DNA of 64,000 bases from Thuidium tamariscinum (taxonomy: Eukaryota; Streptophyta; Bryopsida; Hypnales; Thuidiaceae). Shown here in pieces: positions 49,001-61,976 of this stretch. The DNA lies in contig OX344752.2 of NCBI GenBank assembly GCA_947034885.2, positions 16,306,001-16,370,000 on the forward strand, given 5' to 3'. The notes under the pieces are model-generated. The model did no database searches and was not told the DNA's origin. It saw only the letters and a program-made list of their open reading frames with translations. Made by a program: the position numbers and the translations under genes. Each line of letters begins with the position of its first letter. Positions within the stretch are counted from its first letter, which is position 1.

Positions 49001-52000
49001 ATGGGAGTAATATAGCCAGGATCCTTACTGCAAATCATATCACCGCCAAAAAAGTAAATTACCAAGGGCACTGATGTAAAAAGCAGACATCAGCATTTGA
49101 GACTTACAGAGATCTGATCTTGTGCAAGTGATAAAAAATAAGAAATAAGATTGCTGCATTTCTCAGGATACAACAAACTAGCCAACCAGGGAATATAAAA
49201 AGCAATCCACTTCCACCCTGGGCACCTCTCTTAGAATAAACGGCTCTTCCTAGATACAGACACGTCTATGCTATTCCCTGCGCACCTGATAGATGATAAA
49301 AAAAAGAGGTGCAAACCTGGTGCAACGAAAAAGAAGGAAAAGACCGCCGCTCGACAATACGACGACCAAAGAAGCCCAAAATCCATCTCCAGCAGTTATG
49401 GTCAACAGTGCTCTTGCTGTTACATGGTAAGTCCCATATACACCAAATTAGGATATGATACTCCTCTCAACATAAATTATTATTCCAGGTGACTGCCGCA
49501 CATTTCTTGTGATAAGACAACCATAAGTAACTACAAGCAACCAAAACAAATGAATAATAAATTAAAGGAATTTATCCAAAAATTCAGAACTCAGTAATAG
49601 AACGAAAAGAGAGTACATACATGCAATCACAGAGTTGATAAAAATTAGAAGAAGGCCAATGATTACAGCCCAGAGGACAGGTGCTAAGCCAAGCTTCGAA
49701 AACTTTCCAAAGCGACCTTTGTCGTCCCACCGATTGGTAAAAATTCTTCGAGCATTTGTCTACACCCCAATGGCCACATTAAGAGAAATGTCAATAAAAA
49801 TGAAGGCCAAACCAGACGATACAGGAACATCAACACAAAACTGAACTAAAAAGAGACGGCTAAGTCTCAGAACAAGATTCATTTAAGGATCGTGTTAGAC
49901 CTTTCTCGATCCAAGTTTCACAATCTCGCACGATGAAAACCACTTTTCTAGTAGATACAGCAAACTCAATTGATAAAATATGGTTTGATAGTGACCAGAT
50001 AGAACAACTCTGGAACCTAGGTGCCAACGCCCAAGTTGCTTAGAACCGATTCGTTACCAGGAATAGAGCCACATGACGGTGGCCTTTGTCGGATGCTAGC
50101 TGAGCGGGACTGCAACCAGTAGATTCCTTGGCCATCAAATTTTCTAGGGTACCTGCCTGTACCAACACTGTGCAAGCCTCCAAATTGCCTCGGATTGCTG
50201 CCCAATGCAGCGGTGTGCACCCTGCAACAAACGTCACGACATGAAAATAGGACACAAACGCTTGCACTCTAGGAGTCTGTCATTTACAAGATGCACAGAT
50301 TTGGATTGAATTTGGCTACTCGCACACACCCAGTGAAGTGGAAGAGCAATGGAATGGGGAAACGAATCCGATAATGATAGTCGATATGCTGATAATTAAA
50401 AGCAACTCTTGGAAGACATGAAAAGCAACAATTCTAAATTCAAAAGACTTGCATGCTAGACAAACTGGCCCAAAGGCATACCTTCTTTATCTGCTCGATC
50501 CAAGCAAGCGTCCATGAAAAGCAGCAATCGAATACAGTCCGCAAATCCTTTGTAGGAAGCCCTGCAAAAGGAAGCCAGCATTTAACATACTGTTTCAACT
50601 AAAGGCAAAAAAAGGAACCCTAAGGAACCCATCACATCATGGCTGTTTCTAAAAATGTCAGAACAAGTTGTCAATAACCAAGAGTGCCTCAAATTCTGCC
50701 ACCTCGCGCTTGTATCTCAGGTGATATCACAAGTACACAAAGAGATGAGCAGATGATGGCCTACCAATGGAGGGGGCTGCGTCCATCATGGTCAGGAGGG
50801 TCCACTTCTGCGCCCCATTTCGTGACAATATGGTAAAGCAAGGCGGTGTGTCCATATTGTGCGGCCACGTGAGATGTCTGAAGGTCAGGCAGATGCAAAC
50901 TCAGAATTTTTCGAAGTGTTTTATGGAAGGAGTTATGAAAGTTCAAGATACTGAACATAAATGACTGCCACAAGCAAAAGTTACAGCGATACAGCAGAAC
51001 GAAGCGACAACAATGGTGAAGGATTGCTCACTCGATATCCATGTGAATCTGCAAACTCAATGCGAGCTCCACTTTGAAGCAGCAACTCCGCCACTTGTAT
51101 CGACCCACGCACAGCTGTCCAATGCAAAGCAGTTTGACCTGTGAAATCGATAGCGTTCACGTCTGCTCCGTGCTGCATACCAATCTTCTTGTGAGCGATT
51201 TTGACTCAGTAACTTAGAGGAAGTTCCTATTGTATGAAATGTAGATCAATTGCTCAAACCTTATGTTCAACCATGCATCATTCTGTCAAGAGCCACGAGA
51301 GATTTCCCTAGTAGAACGGGAACTACCTCGTAAACTAGAAGAAATTCTGTCAGGCAATACTAAAGAATAAGAACTCTGAGGCTACTATAAAATACGATCG
51401 TCTCTTTCAAAACTCGCGTAATACCTAAAGGTCTGAAAATACAATGCAATCACCTCGAGCTCAAAATTGTCGACCCATGCACCTCTAATTAGCACACAGT
51501 GAGTTTCTCAAGTCAAAGCAATCAATTAGATACAAACGGCTGCCACTTCTGCCTTATACTCTTCAAATCAAAGAAGGTGGACTCCTTGCCACAGCGCCAG
51601 GTGATGATATGAGTGCTGTGAACATGTAGCCGTCGTATCGCCAAGGCCTAAATAATTCTCTTCAGAAAGCTTTGCAAGTGGACATGAAGAGTAGGCAATA
51701 GGAAGGTCCGAATCAAAAGAACGAAATATAAAATCGGCATTGAGAGGTTTAAGAATAAAATTCTCGCTGACAAAAGATGGAGTAACGCGAAAGCATATTT
51801 CCAGACACCAAATTAAGAAACAGTCACCTCAATAAGATATTGAGCAGCAGCAGTCCGATTATTCAAAGCACACCACTGCAAGGCAAAGTAGCCACCCGAA
51901 TCCGGGTCCAGCACGGAACAACCCCTTTCCTCGACCAGCCTGCGCAGCTTATCGACATCGCCATATGCCGCAGCTGTGTACACATCCTCCTTCTTTTGCC

Positions 52001-52097
52001 CCTCATCAGGATTCACACCCCCACCTCCAGAAGATGAAACCTCCCCGTTCTGACCAGACGTTCCCCCCTCCGCCACTATCTCAATTTCCGATGCCAT
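46073..52097 (-). CDS. TIP1: TIP1-type ankyrin-repeat DHHC protein S-acyltransferase
   Basis: Fourteen exons on the minus strand: 52097-51828, 51172-51032, 50877-50765, 50561-50482, 50221-50058, 49759-49621, 49416-49317, 49027-48964, 48616-48539, 47999-47901, 47700-47622, 47421-47273, 47103-46898 and 46277-46073. All phases agree and give 628 residues against about 620 for Arabidopsis TIP1. The ATG is that of MASEIEIV; the frame upstream has no ATG. About five or six ankyrin repeats fill residues 37-265 ([37 protein letters not shown]-like, [19 protein letters not shown]). Then come two membrane helices, KDPGYI, the Cys-rich domain [14 protein letters not shown] with the catalytic DHHC at 404-407 ([13 protein letters not shown]), two more helices, and the TTxE motif in NITTNEMAN. 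The tail is His-rich. The enzyme palmitoylates cysteines at Golgi/endosomal membranes; TIP1 controls cell size and root-hair growth in Arabidopsis. Confidence 0.96.
46548..46830. repeat. Dispersed repeat in last intron of TIP1-type gene
   Basis: Resembles KOBITO1 intron 1 (16895-17110). It also contains TTAA followed by CCCCTGAAGG (46754-46763), matched inverted by CCTTCAGGGG at 46815-46824. That is the same design as the CCCCTAAAGG termini of the 53-56 kb element, so a short remnant of such an element may sit here. Confidence 0.5.
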
Positions 52098-52950
52098 CGG
52101 ACGCAAACCCTTAACCCTACTCCAAACGAAACCCTGTTCCAATTAACCACAGCGTGCGTACCGACTTCCTCACTCATCCATTTCCAAAAGAACTCACAGC
52201 TTCATCATATCCTCACGACTACAGATGCAGATACAGATACAGCATCAGCCTCCGCCCCGTCCACCATCCTCCGAGAACCGCCTTTCTTCCTTCCGAGCTT
52301 CCCCGTCGTTAAATATAGCACCGGCACAAATCCCTCAAAAAACCACCAGATCGTATTCACCACAAACTTCCCAGTTCTAAACCAAAATACACACCGCTAC
52401 AACAAAATCAACTCCACCAATCCTTCCCGAATTCTCACTAAAATCCCTTCACACGGCACCTCACCAGAAAAGGCAAAAGAAAACAAGACATTAAAATTAA
52501 AAAAAGACTGCGCTGACCAGTGCGAGACCCGGAACACTAGAAACGTACTAACAAGCTATAGCCTACCTCAATACCAAAGCTTTGAAGCTAAAGTCGCTGA
52601 CTGAAAACAGAACGATCCACAATCATGTTGCGAAACTCCAGAAAACCAATTGAGGGAACCAAAGGGAAAAAAAAAAAGACAGAATCTGAAGGTTGCCTAC
52701 ATTGCGAGGAAGATGACGGGAACCCGACGAGGACGCGGAGGGATGGAGGGAAAATTTGCGAAACGAGGGACGGGGAGTGTAGCGAAGGTTCGCCTTCGAA
52801 ACCCCAGCAACCGACTGGTTGACGACGGACCGGAGAACGGGATTAGGGTTTCGGGAAACTCATGAGTACAGTAGTAGCTTTGACTGAGTAGTGGGGGAAG
52901 AGAGCGGGTTACACGTCAGCAATCTGACTTGGCAGGTTTAAATCTTTTAA
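52098..52950 (-). promoter_or_regulatory. Promoter and 5' leader region of TIP1-type gene
   Basis: Raised GC with a reverse telo-box TTAGGGTTT at 52843-52851 and many purine-rich stretches. Short plus-strand frames at 52625-52865 run antisense to this region and have no recognised similarity. Most likely promoter and 5' leader of the gene starting at 52097. Confidence 0.45.
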
Positions 52951-53173
52951 TCTTTTCTCGTGATCTCATTGGATGCGCGGGTGGTTTCTCTTGTGTGGGA
53001 ATTTTTTCTCTGAAGACCTATGGGAATTGTTTGGGGATTTGAATTCGCTGTAGGAAGGGGGAATATTTTTTCTTAGGAATATTATTTTCAATGGGGAAGT
53101 ATTTTCATGTGTGACGTAGGAGTACCCTACGGTGTCAATGTATCTAATGGCATTAGGCCATTAGTTTGTACAA

Positions 53174-53284
53174 ATGATAGTTATTTCTAAATTTAAATGT
53201 AGGTTGTCGATAGTTTATCATTTAGGTTCAAAAAAATAAGTTATCTACAATCTACCTACATTTATATTTCGAAATAAATATCAT
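53174..53284. repeat. Hairpin-forming inverted repeat about 1.1 kb upstream of TIP1-type gene
   Basis: The left arm beginning ATGATAGTTATTTCTAAAT and the right arm, read inverted, beginning ATGATATTTATTTCGAAAT pair over about 47 bases with a few mismatches, leaving a short loop. Noncoding. Likely a small MITE; no target duplication fixed. Confidence 0.6.
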
Positions 53285-53650
53285 GTTTAACATAAAATGT
53301 TTGAATATGTATAATTACAATTTTTTTTAAAGTGATAAATGATGACTATTTATTCAACTTAAAACAAATTTCTAAAAGCTCAAAAAAGGCCTTAGATATT
53401 TGTAGGTTAATTTGGCAAAATCAGCTCTAGAGTGGAAAATTTGCAAGCAACACTAATTCTACAATCTAAGGGTGATTCTTTCAATTAAAAATGTTTTTGC
53501 GAAGGAGAGAATATGCTTGAAGTGCTTTGAATGGGATATAATTGTCAATGTCAAATCATTTTTTGTTGAAAGAATTGAACAAGGCTGTGATCTTGTTTTG
53601 TTTTATTTACATTGAATGGTTTAGGCCATGAAGGTCAAATTTGGTATAAA

Positions 53651-56143
53651 TTAACCCCTAAAGGACCATTGTTCGCGCGAGGGACAAAATAGATTTTAGG
53701 TAGGTTCTTATGACTTTAGTTTTTTGTGGAACTTTTTGAAACTTTCTCATAAGATAGAAAAATTGATTAGCTTTGTGATAATATAATTTTTTTAATTTCA
53801 ATTGGTACCTGACAGCAAAAGTTATACCTTGAAAAGTCCAAATTTTCATTTGTAGGCAACAAATTTTTTGCAAAAAGTCAAAATTAATTTTTTTTTGAAA
53901 TAATATATATTTGTCTACATGTAAAGCTTTGATTCATTTTATTTGGACTAGTAAGGACAAAGTTATAGACAATCTTGTTTTTCACAAAAACCTAAATTCT
54001 TCTTGAAAAAATAACTTATAGGATTCATTTTTTAATGTAATTTTCACAATTTAAAAAAAAAATTGGACAAGGTTACATTTACTTGCTAGAACAATTTTAT
54101 TGTTTGGATTATTGTGTTTCAATCCCATCTTAGAGCTACTAACCATTTAGTTTTTCTTTCAAACTTGAACCTAGTTTTATTTAATAATTTTTTAAAGAAT
54201 AGAAATCAAGTGTTCTTTTTATGAATTTTTTTTCTAAACTCTGATTCCAATTCATTAAGACAAAAAGTATAAATTCAAATTCTATGGTGCAAATTTTTTT
54301 TCACAAATGACATTCAAGGTCATTTGAAATTTGAGACCACAATTTAAAAAAACTTGTTTTCCAATGTATAATGTTCATATCTATCTATCCATGTGGTCAA
54401 ACTTTATGAAATTCTTACCACATAATCTCAATCAAGTTTCCTTTTGGAGTTAAGTCAATTTTGAAAAAGTACCACATGACATGTTGTGAATGGTACAAGG
54501 TGAGGTGGACCCTTGAGAATCAAATGTGAAAATTCAATTTTGGCACTTGAATGCAGAATTAGACCTTCACATATAATATTAGCTTTTCGTGCAAAAAGTT
54601 TAGACAAGATTGACACTGAACATTGTATCGAATTATTTAAAATGTCATATCCAGTATGACCTTTTCATTTGAAATGCTTTGATATTTGTTTGGTGCATGG
54701 TTTTTTTCAATATATAATATTTATATGTTATTATACAAAAATAACGTACATAGTATGTTGGGAACAAAAATTAAAGCTGGTCTTTTGCAATATTCATTGA
54801 TCCAAATTCATTAGTTTCTAAAATTATTGGTGTAACCACCATAAAAACTCATTGTTTTTATAATGTAGAAAAGAGTTGGAATAGACTTGAAATTACAACA
54901 CTACAATGTAAGCAACGTCAATGACAACCTCAACTTCCATGCACTCAATCTATACATTCACTATGACTATGATAGAAGAAAGAAAATTGGGTATAAAACA
55001 AAAAGAAAAGCAATTTTCAAACATTGGAAATGTCAAAATCATATCACATTTAATCAATGTGATGAATGTAGACTAACAATGGTACGTACACCTCTAATTG
55101 CTACAAATTGAAACTAAACATAGTTAATTACTATTATTGTATGTAGTGGTTAGGTTCAACAAAAATATTTCTAATAGAAAATGTCAAAACATGTAGAATA
55201 TTAGGGTTTTTTAACCCCTAAAGGTCAGAGACTATGTCTTCACCAAAAACACACCAAAACTGCCATGTCTACTTCAAGCACCCAATTTTTGAAAAAAAAC
55301 ATTTTTAGACACATGTAACCGTAGGATCTTATAGTAAACTTGTGTAAGAAGATGTGGAAAAAATTTCAGAATTTTCCACCGTATAGATTGCAAGATATTA
55401 GCATTTGAATTGACAAAAACCCTTTTTTTGTCCCTGCAAAAAAGCGGGCAGCTGCACTTCACAAGGTCACATTTCTATGAAAAAATGTCCAAAATGGTGG
55501 TTACTCTTTGAATTCAGTTTACAATTCAAGTTGGCTATATGGTCAAAAAATTTCAAATCATTTGGAATTGTACAACATATAGGAAAAAAATAGTAAGTAG
55601 AAAGAAGTAGAAAATGTTTGAAAATACTAAATTGTGAACAATTTATTTATAAAAATGAAAAATGAAAATCCCAATGGTTGTAATGCTGTGACAAACAATC
55701 AACCTCCAAATTTTTAATTTTTTTTCAAAAATATTTAAAATTGAGGAAAATAAAGGCTTCCAAAGTTTATTTTAGAGTAGAGAATCCATAACTGCCCGCA
55801 AACTAAATCTCTTTATAATTTTCATCTCATAAATCAAAATAGAGTGATTCAAAGCTTTCTGCATATATGTACATCTAGAAAACCAATTTCAAATTTTTAA
55901 TTTTGAAAAAAAAGGTTTTATAAGAAATTTTTGGACTGCCCGCCGACGAATGAAAACTACATATCATGCAATAACTTTTTGACCATGTAGTCAAAAGTTA
56001 TGAAAATTGTTGGGCCTTCAAGATACTCCTCGGACACATGTTGTGTGAAAATTTCAAAGAAAAAAAATAAAAACTCCACCCGTAGTGAGCTGCCCAAAAT
56101 CGCTATGTTGCCAAAAAACGAAGTTTGGTCCTTTAGGGGTTAA
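53651..56143. mobile_element. TTAA-flanked, piggyBac-like non-autonomous element
   Basis: TTAA (53651-53654) followed by CCCCTAAAGGACCA faces an inverted end TGGTCCTTTAGGGG followed by TTAA (56140-56143): a 14-base TIR, with TTCG three bases further in on each side. A second TTAACCCCTAAAGG at 55211-55224 means the element could instead be 55215-56139 with a 10-base TIR, either nested in or separate from the longer one. TTAA target sites and C-rich termini starting CCC are the hallmarks of piggyBac transposons. No transposase frame is present in either version. A decayed relative lies at 28150-29024. Confidence 0.6.
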
Positions 56144-58131
56144 TATCGTATGAAGATTTATTCTTTTTATTTACAAGCATTTGTTGAATTACATTTGTCA
56201 ACTTTAATTAATTTGGCAAGGAATGTTGGCCTTGGTTACTACATACAATAAATGGCTAGATTTGTTTCTACCAAACCAGATTGGATAATAAAATGGAATT
56301 CCAATATAATTTATAGTGCATTATTTGGGCAACAAAAAAATGAGTTTTTAATTTTCTAAAAGCTAGCAACAAATGTACCATACTTTAATACAAGTTTTTA
56401 ATAGTTAAACTTTGTGCATTGGCTAGAGTGAATGGCTTCCTTTTAGCCAAGATTCTAAATGTGATGGTTTTTGGTTTTTGATGATTTTTCATTTACCTTA
56501 TCAATACAATCAAATTTTTTTATTCTACTTTAAAAATATAAATCTTCACATTGGGACTAAATCTAAGGTTGATTTTTTATCCTAAGATAATAATGACTTT
56601 TCTTAAGGGCATTGCATGTTAAGAAAAAGTCGTGTTGTTTTATCTTGTAATGGACTAATGAACCGTCTTTGGATTTTTTTTCTTAAACTTAGAAGGCTTA
56701 ATTGAATTCATGAATTGGAATTCTTCAATGAAATTTTTAATATAAACGCTAATCATTTTATTTCAATCAAACCCAAATAAAAAGATTTGAACCACTTCAT
56801 TTAAGTTAATAAATGAAAGTTATGAGGACTTTGTGGTCAATGAATATTTCAACAAATCTAAGAATAATAGGTTTGTCTTGGAAATACATGTATCTACAAT
56901 TTCTACTATTACATATATGACAGGTTGTAATGTCACCTATCTTTTGAAATTGTTTTACAAACCTCTTCACCTACAATCCAAAGTTGAAGCATAATACAAT
57001 TTAATGAATCTACCAATAATTAAAAACACACAAAGTTGATTTTCAAGCTCAATTTATAAAATTTCCAAATAAAAATAAAGTGCAAGATATATGGTTGCTT
57101 CCTAGAACATCCTCCAACTATTGGAATTTACGATTCTCAATTTCTCTGTCAAAGTAATTAGTTTTCCTTTCATCAAGTACCACCTTCTACTTTACAATAT
57201 TTTTTTAAATGAATAAAAAAAAATTTGGTTGATATTTTATCCCACATATCTTCAATCCATTTTCCAATATTTTGACTAGACTACACAAGTAATAGGACAT
57301 ATATTTTTTTTCTTAAATTGTTTAAAAACAAAACTCAACCTTTGAAAAGTGTTAGAAAAAAATCTTTTTTGGAATTTAGGCTCATCAAACTCACACTGAG
57401 TAGGATTTTCCACTTTGAAATTTGTGAAAATGTACTTGAAACAAATTAACTAAAGTATCCTACAATTGAATTTGTTAAAAAATAAACTTAAATGAAGATT
57501 TTAGCCTTGCTTTAGACATGAGTGTTTTGAATCAATTTTGGACATTAGAACATTACAATCCTTCAAGTTTCATACAAACATGAGAACATCTCATGATTTC
57601 TAGCAACATCAATCATTTAGATTTATCCATAACTACACTCATCATCATAATTTTCAAAAGTCACATTATCAAAATTAGTATATGTTGAAATAATATTGTA
57701 GGCACATTATTTTTGTTGGTGACACTCATTTTCTGCCGTCACTATTAGGATATATTAGTAGCATCAAACAAGTTTACTCTAGGAAGGTTTGATTTGAAGA
57801 TGAACTGTTACTATTTTTTTCATCTACTAAAGTATTTACAATGGTTTTCACTTGTGAAACAATGGTATCTTTATAGGAATGCAAGACAATAAGTTACAAC
57901 AATTTTGTACCAATTGGAATATTGTCCTAGAAGAAATAATGTATTAACTTACAAAAAGTTATTGCATAAAAGTTTACAATGGAGAAAATAATAAAATCAA
58001 TGGTAAAAGAGGCAAATGATTAAGAGAGAAGGGAAAACTTAGAAGAGACCAAAAAGAAAGATAATTTTGTGATCAAAATGAGTTATGTTTAAAGGATGAA
58101 TGCGGTAGTAATCACCTCAACAGTACAAGAG

Positions 58132-58297
58132 AAAGGGGTGTTTTAAGTAGTGTTCTAGATATCACGTCTTTTAAGTAAGGTTTTAAGTAAAATTTTACTA
58201 AAAAGACAGTCTTTTTAGTAAAATTTTACTTAAAACCTTACTTAAAAGACATTACTTAAAAGACGTGATATCTAGGACACTACTTAAAACACTCCTT
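58132..58297. mobile_element. Long foldback MITE, near-perfect palindrome
   Basis: The left arm (58132-58207) and right arm (58209-58297) are inverted copies meeting almost without a loop at AAAAAGACAGTCTTTTT. The right arm carries an extra piece of about 13 bases (ATTACTTAAAAGA), an internal duplication. The arms are built from TTTTAAGTA units. Termini read GGGTGTTTTAAGTAGTGT and, inverted, GAGTGTTTTAAGTAGTGT. A transcript would form a stem of over 70 base pairs. Confidence 0.85.
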
Positions 58298-59046
58298 TAT
58301 CTTGTATTGCAATAATGATATGGTGGCATTACAAAGGACTTGAGGGTCTCTTCAGTTTAGATTGGGCAATGTATTGAATGTCATTGATACCTCAAACTTT
58401 TATAATGTGAAATGACATTGTTTTCATATTCCCCTATAAACTAGCATACTATGTCATAATTAATAGTGATGAATTTATGAGATAATTCAATTTTATTATA
58501 TTGACTTCTAATTGCCTTATCAACCATATATAATTATCCTATAATATTGATTTTTGAGAGGTCCTCAAGGCATACAAGTTATATACCATTAGTAGAAGAG
58601 TAAAGCTTGGCAATTTTCTTGATTTTGAAATCTCAAAAATTTTCGTTATCCATTTGCTTTGAAAATGGTCCCCATGGAAAGAGCAAAGTTTTTTTTTTTT
58701 TAATGGTTTTCACAATTAGAAATTTAAACATAGGAAATGTTGATTTGGAACTATTTGCAATTTTTATTTATGAAAAATTACATTTAACAATTGCAATATA
58801 GACTGTATAATGAGTTTGATGGCCCTTCATTTTAGTTTTAGTTTTTTGAAGTGCATTTTAGTGTGCTAGTGCAATTTCTAGTGGTTTATATCACTTCTAA
58901 TCTCAAAAGACTCTTATTCACAAATTTCTCAAATATTGTAGGGATAGTCTATACACTAAAAAAGATACTTACATTTTTTTATTAATATCTCACAACTCCT
59001 ATACAATTTTACACTCAAGGTAGGTGTGCACATTAATAAGCAAGTT

Positions 59047-59240
59047 CTTTACTCCTTAAATACCCAAGGCTTTTCTTCACCTTCTAGCTAGAATTTGCTA
59101 TAAATTGAACAAAAAGTCAACATTTTGATAAAGTTTTATCAATGTTTCTCAATTGTAATCACACAATTTCAGATTTCATACATTAAATGTACTACAAAAA
59201 ATAAAATCCATAGGAAGATCACTTTAGGATGTTTAGGAAA
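59047..59240 (+). repeat. Dispersed repeat R2, left part of split copy
   Basis: Matches 21944-22110: TACTCCTTAAATACCCAAGG, GAATTTGCTATAAATTGAAC, GTCAACATTTTGATAAAG. Similarity stops near 59240 and resumes at about 60840. Confidence 0.55.
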
Positions 59241-60839
59241 CTACAAAAGTTAAAGTTAAGGTTCATTTAATCCAAAAAAATAATAATATAATATATAGGG
59301 CTATAATAGTATCCATAAAATTCTACATATTCTCATATATAAAAATGAAAGCATCATGTAGTAGGAATTTCTATTAATAAATTAGCCTTGACAAATTGGT
59401 TGTGCAATTTTTTCCAAAGTAAAGTGAAGATAAATGAGGATAGATAAATTCATGCAAATAATAAAATGACATAGTAAAAAAAATCAACAATAAAGGGCAG
59501 TGGATTGAAATTGTGCCATATTACTAGTAGTGTGTATATCAGAAAAACTAAGTGTAAATGTAAAGCATTGACCTCAAGTGGCAGAAATTATGACAGTGCA
59601 CAAATAGTGGGTTTTACCTTAGTTGGTTCAATGAATTGAAAATTTTACAACAATCTTTGAAGCCATGTATACTAAATACATTCATATTGAATAGGATGTT
59701 TCTAAAATAGTTTCATTGAGGATTGTGAGTTTTTCAATTGTAAGTTTGTTTTAAAAATATGCCACTAAATAAATTATGGTACTTGAATTGATTGTTGTTG
59801 GTTTCATTGTGTATATATATATATAATTATGTATTAGAGAAAAGGAAAAATTTATGACAAAAAGTAGACATGGGAATAAATTTGGACACTTATATTTTTA
59901 TATAAAATAAAACCACTTAAAACAACGCATGAATGAATTTACAAAAAATATAGAGGATTATTGGAAATATGCCCCCTTATACCTTTTAAATCATATAATA
60001 ATTAATGTAAATAACCCCACTTCAAATACAAACCATTTATTGGTCGTAGCTCAACTTTAGGCAAAATTTTCAAGCGAAAGAAAATTTTTTTTGAATTTTT
60101 TTTAGAAAATATTGATCTACCTTTCAATATCAATATTCAAAATTAAGATTATTATAGTCCAACAAAAATTGTAAGACAAATACTAAGTACAAAGTGTTTA
60201 TAATTTGCCTAATGTTAAAAGCTTATTATTTGGAAAAAGTGTTGGTGTTCTTATGAAGGTTGCTATTATGTGAGCCTAGGACTGTGAATCTATGAGCTTA
60301 AAAAACTATACTCCTATAGTACAAGTATGTTTATTATAAAAACCTTTGGTTATTATAATACATTTATGTTATAGATACCTATATTGTAGGTGTTTTTATT
60401 ATAAGCACCTTCAATGGTTATAGTATATATACTTATATACATACTCAAGGCTCATATGCTAACATTTTCATGCTCACATACTAGCATTGTTGGTGTTCTC
60501 ATTTCTAAATCTTATGTGTTTTCTTACAAATCAATAGAAACTACAATTTTGACCAATCAAAAAAATTCAAGTGCTAAAAATAGAAAAAATTTGGTGAATT
60601 TTTGAAGTTATTTCTTCAAAATTCATTTGAAGAGAATCTAAGAATAATTCTATAATTTTGACCATAAGGATACTTTCTACAGTTTTTTGTACTTAATATT
60701 ATTTTTCTTTGATGCAAACTATCCAAAAGTTATAAAAGTTATATTTTATAATACATTTGTATTTTGTTCAAATTGTTTGGGCTTTTAGGAGTTAACTCAA
60801 GTGCATATCCTAAATTACAAAGAGTAATATCTTTAAGTT

Positions 60840-61030
60840 TAAAAGACAAACAAAATCACTTATGAATTGAAAGATTGTAATTTTCAATCATGATAGTGTA
60901 AAATTATAAAAGTGATTTGAAGTCTTTCAATCCTCTTTTCATACGTCAAATCTAAAATTAAGATCACCAAAAAAAATACAAAGTTAAAGGGCATGTAACA
61001 TACTTAACTCCATACAATTTACAAATTCTA
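60840..61030 (+). repeat. Dispersed repeat R2, right part of split copy
   Basis: Matches 22115-22330: TGAAAGATTGTAA, AAAGTGATTTGAAGTCTTTC, CGTCAAATCTAAA, AAGTTAAAGGGC. Together with 59047-59240 it makes one copy interrupted by about 1.6 kb. Confidence 0.55.
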
Positions 61031-61823
61031 ACACTATAAGAAAAAAAATGTCTAAATCAACATGAAAATCAATTCATATATAATGGTTGTCACAATTGAT
61101 TTGGATGTCTTGGTTTAGAGAGTAATCGATAATTATTTGTTTATTTTATTTTTTGATTTGGTTAAATTATTATCATTTGAAAATATACCATATCACGTTG
61201 CTATATAGGCAAAAATCACTAGCTACCACATTAACAAACCTACCACATGGGTGGGATTTCCATGTTAGCATGTATTGTATTCATAGGGCACAATCCCAAC
61301 ATTCATGTTGAATAATTAATTAAAATTTTTAAAATAGATTCTTTTCATTAAAATTGAATTAAAAAACTCAATCATATATTTAAAATAATTCAATATATTC
61401 AACATTTGAACTTTGAATGCTACTTATCTTTGTATTTGTAGAGATTAAAATACAAACTTTTTATACACCTGCTTATAGTTAAGTCACAAGTAGGAATTTT
61501 GTTTAAAATAGACTTTTAGACCTCATTTAAGTAGTTTAAGATAATTTTTTTCAAAAAACTTTGAACTAAAGTTAATGTGAAAAATCAAGCTAACTTTCAT
61601 CTTTAAAAATCTGTTTGAGAATCCAAGCCTCCAATGAAAAGTTATAAATAAATTTCACACAGGGGTTAGAAGGGACATGTTTTTCTGACAATTTCAACTC
61701 TCTTTTTGTCCATAAATTTTGATTGAAGGTTCTAAAACTTAAATAGATTTTATGGAAATGAAATTTGGCTTAATTCCGATTGTCATGGTGAAAAAACAAT
61801 TTTTCTGCTAAAATTTCTTTCCC

Positions 61824-61976
61824 TGCAAATTCAGAAACACCATTTTGATACTTCATTCGAGTCTTGCCTAATGCGCCCGGGCTAATATCCCACCTACACC
61901 TCACGTTTACGAATGAAAAAAAAGAAATAAATTTTTTTCCCCGTTCAACTGCGAATTCAGAAACACCATTTTGATA
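61824..61976. repeat. Direct duplication with 126-base spacing
   Basis: A 27-base segment (contains AATTCAGAAACACCATTTTG) occurs at 61824-61850 and 61950-61976 with one mismatch. On the minus strand both copies read YQNGVSEFA in the same frame. The intervening sequence is not obviously duplicated. Confidence 0.75.

Noticed and set aside
52625..52865. Basic plus-strand frames opposite the TIP1 leader
   Set aside because: Short, unrecognised, overlapping one another in two frames, and running antisense to the upstream region of an intact gene.
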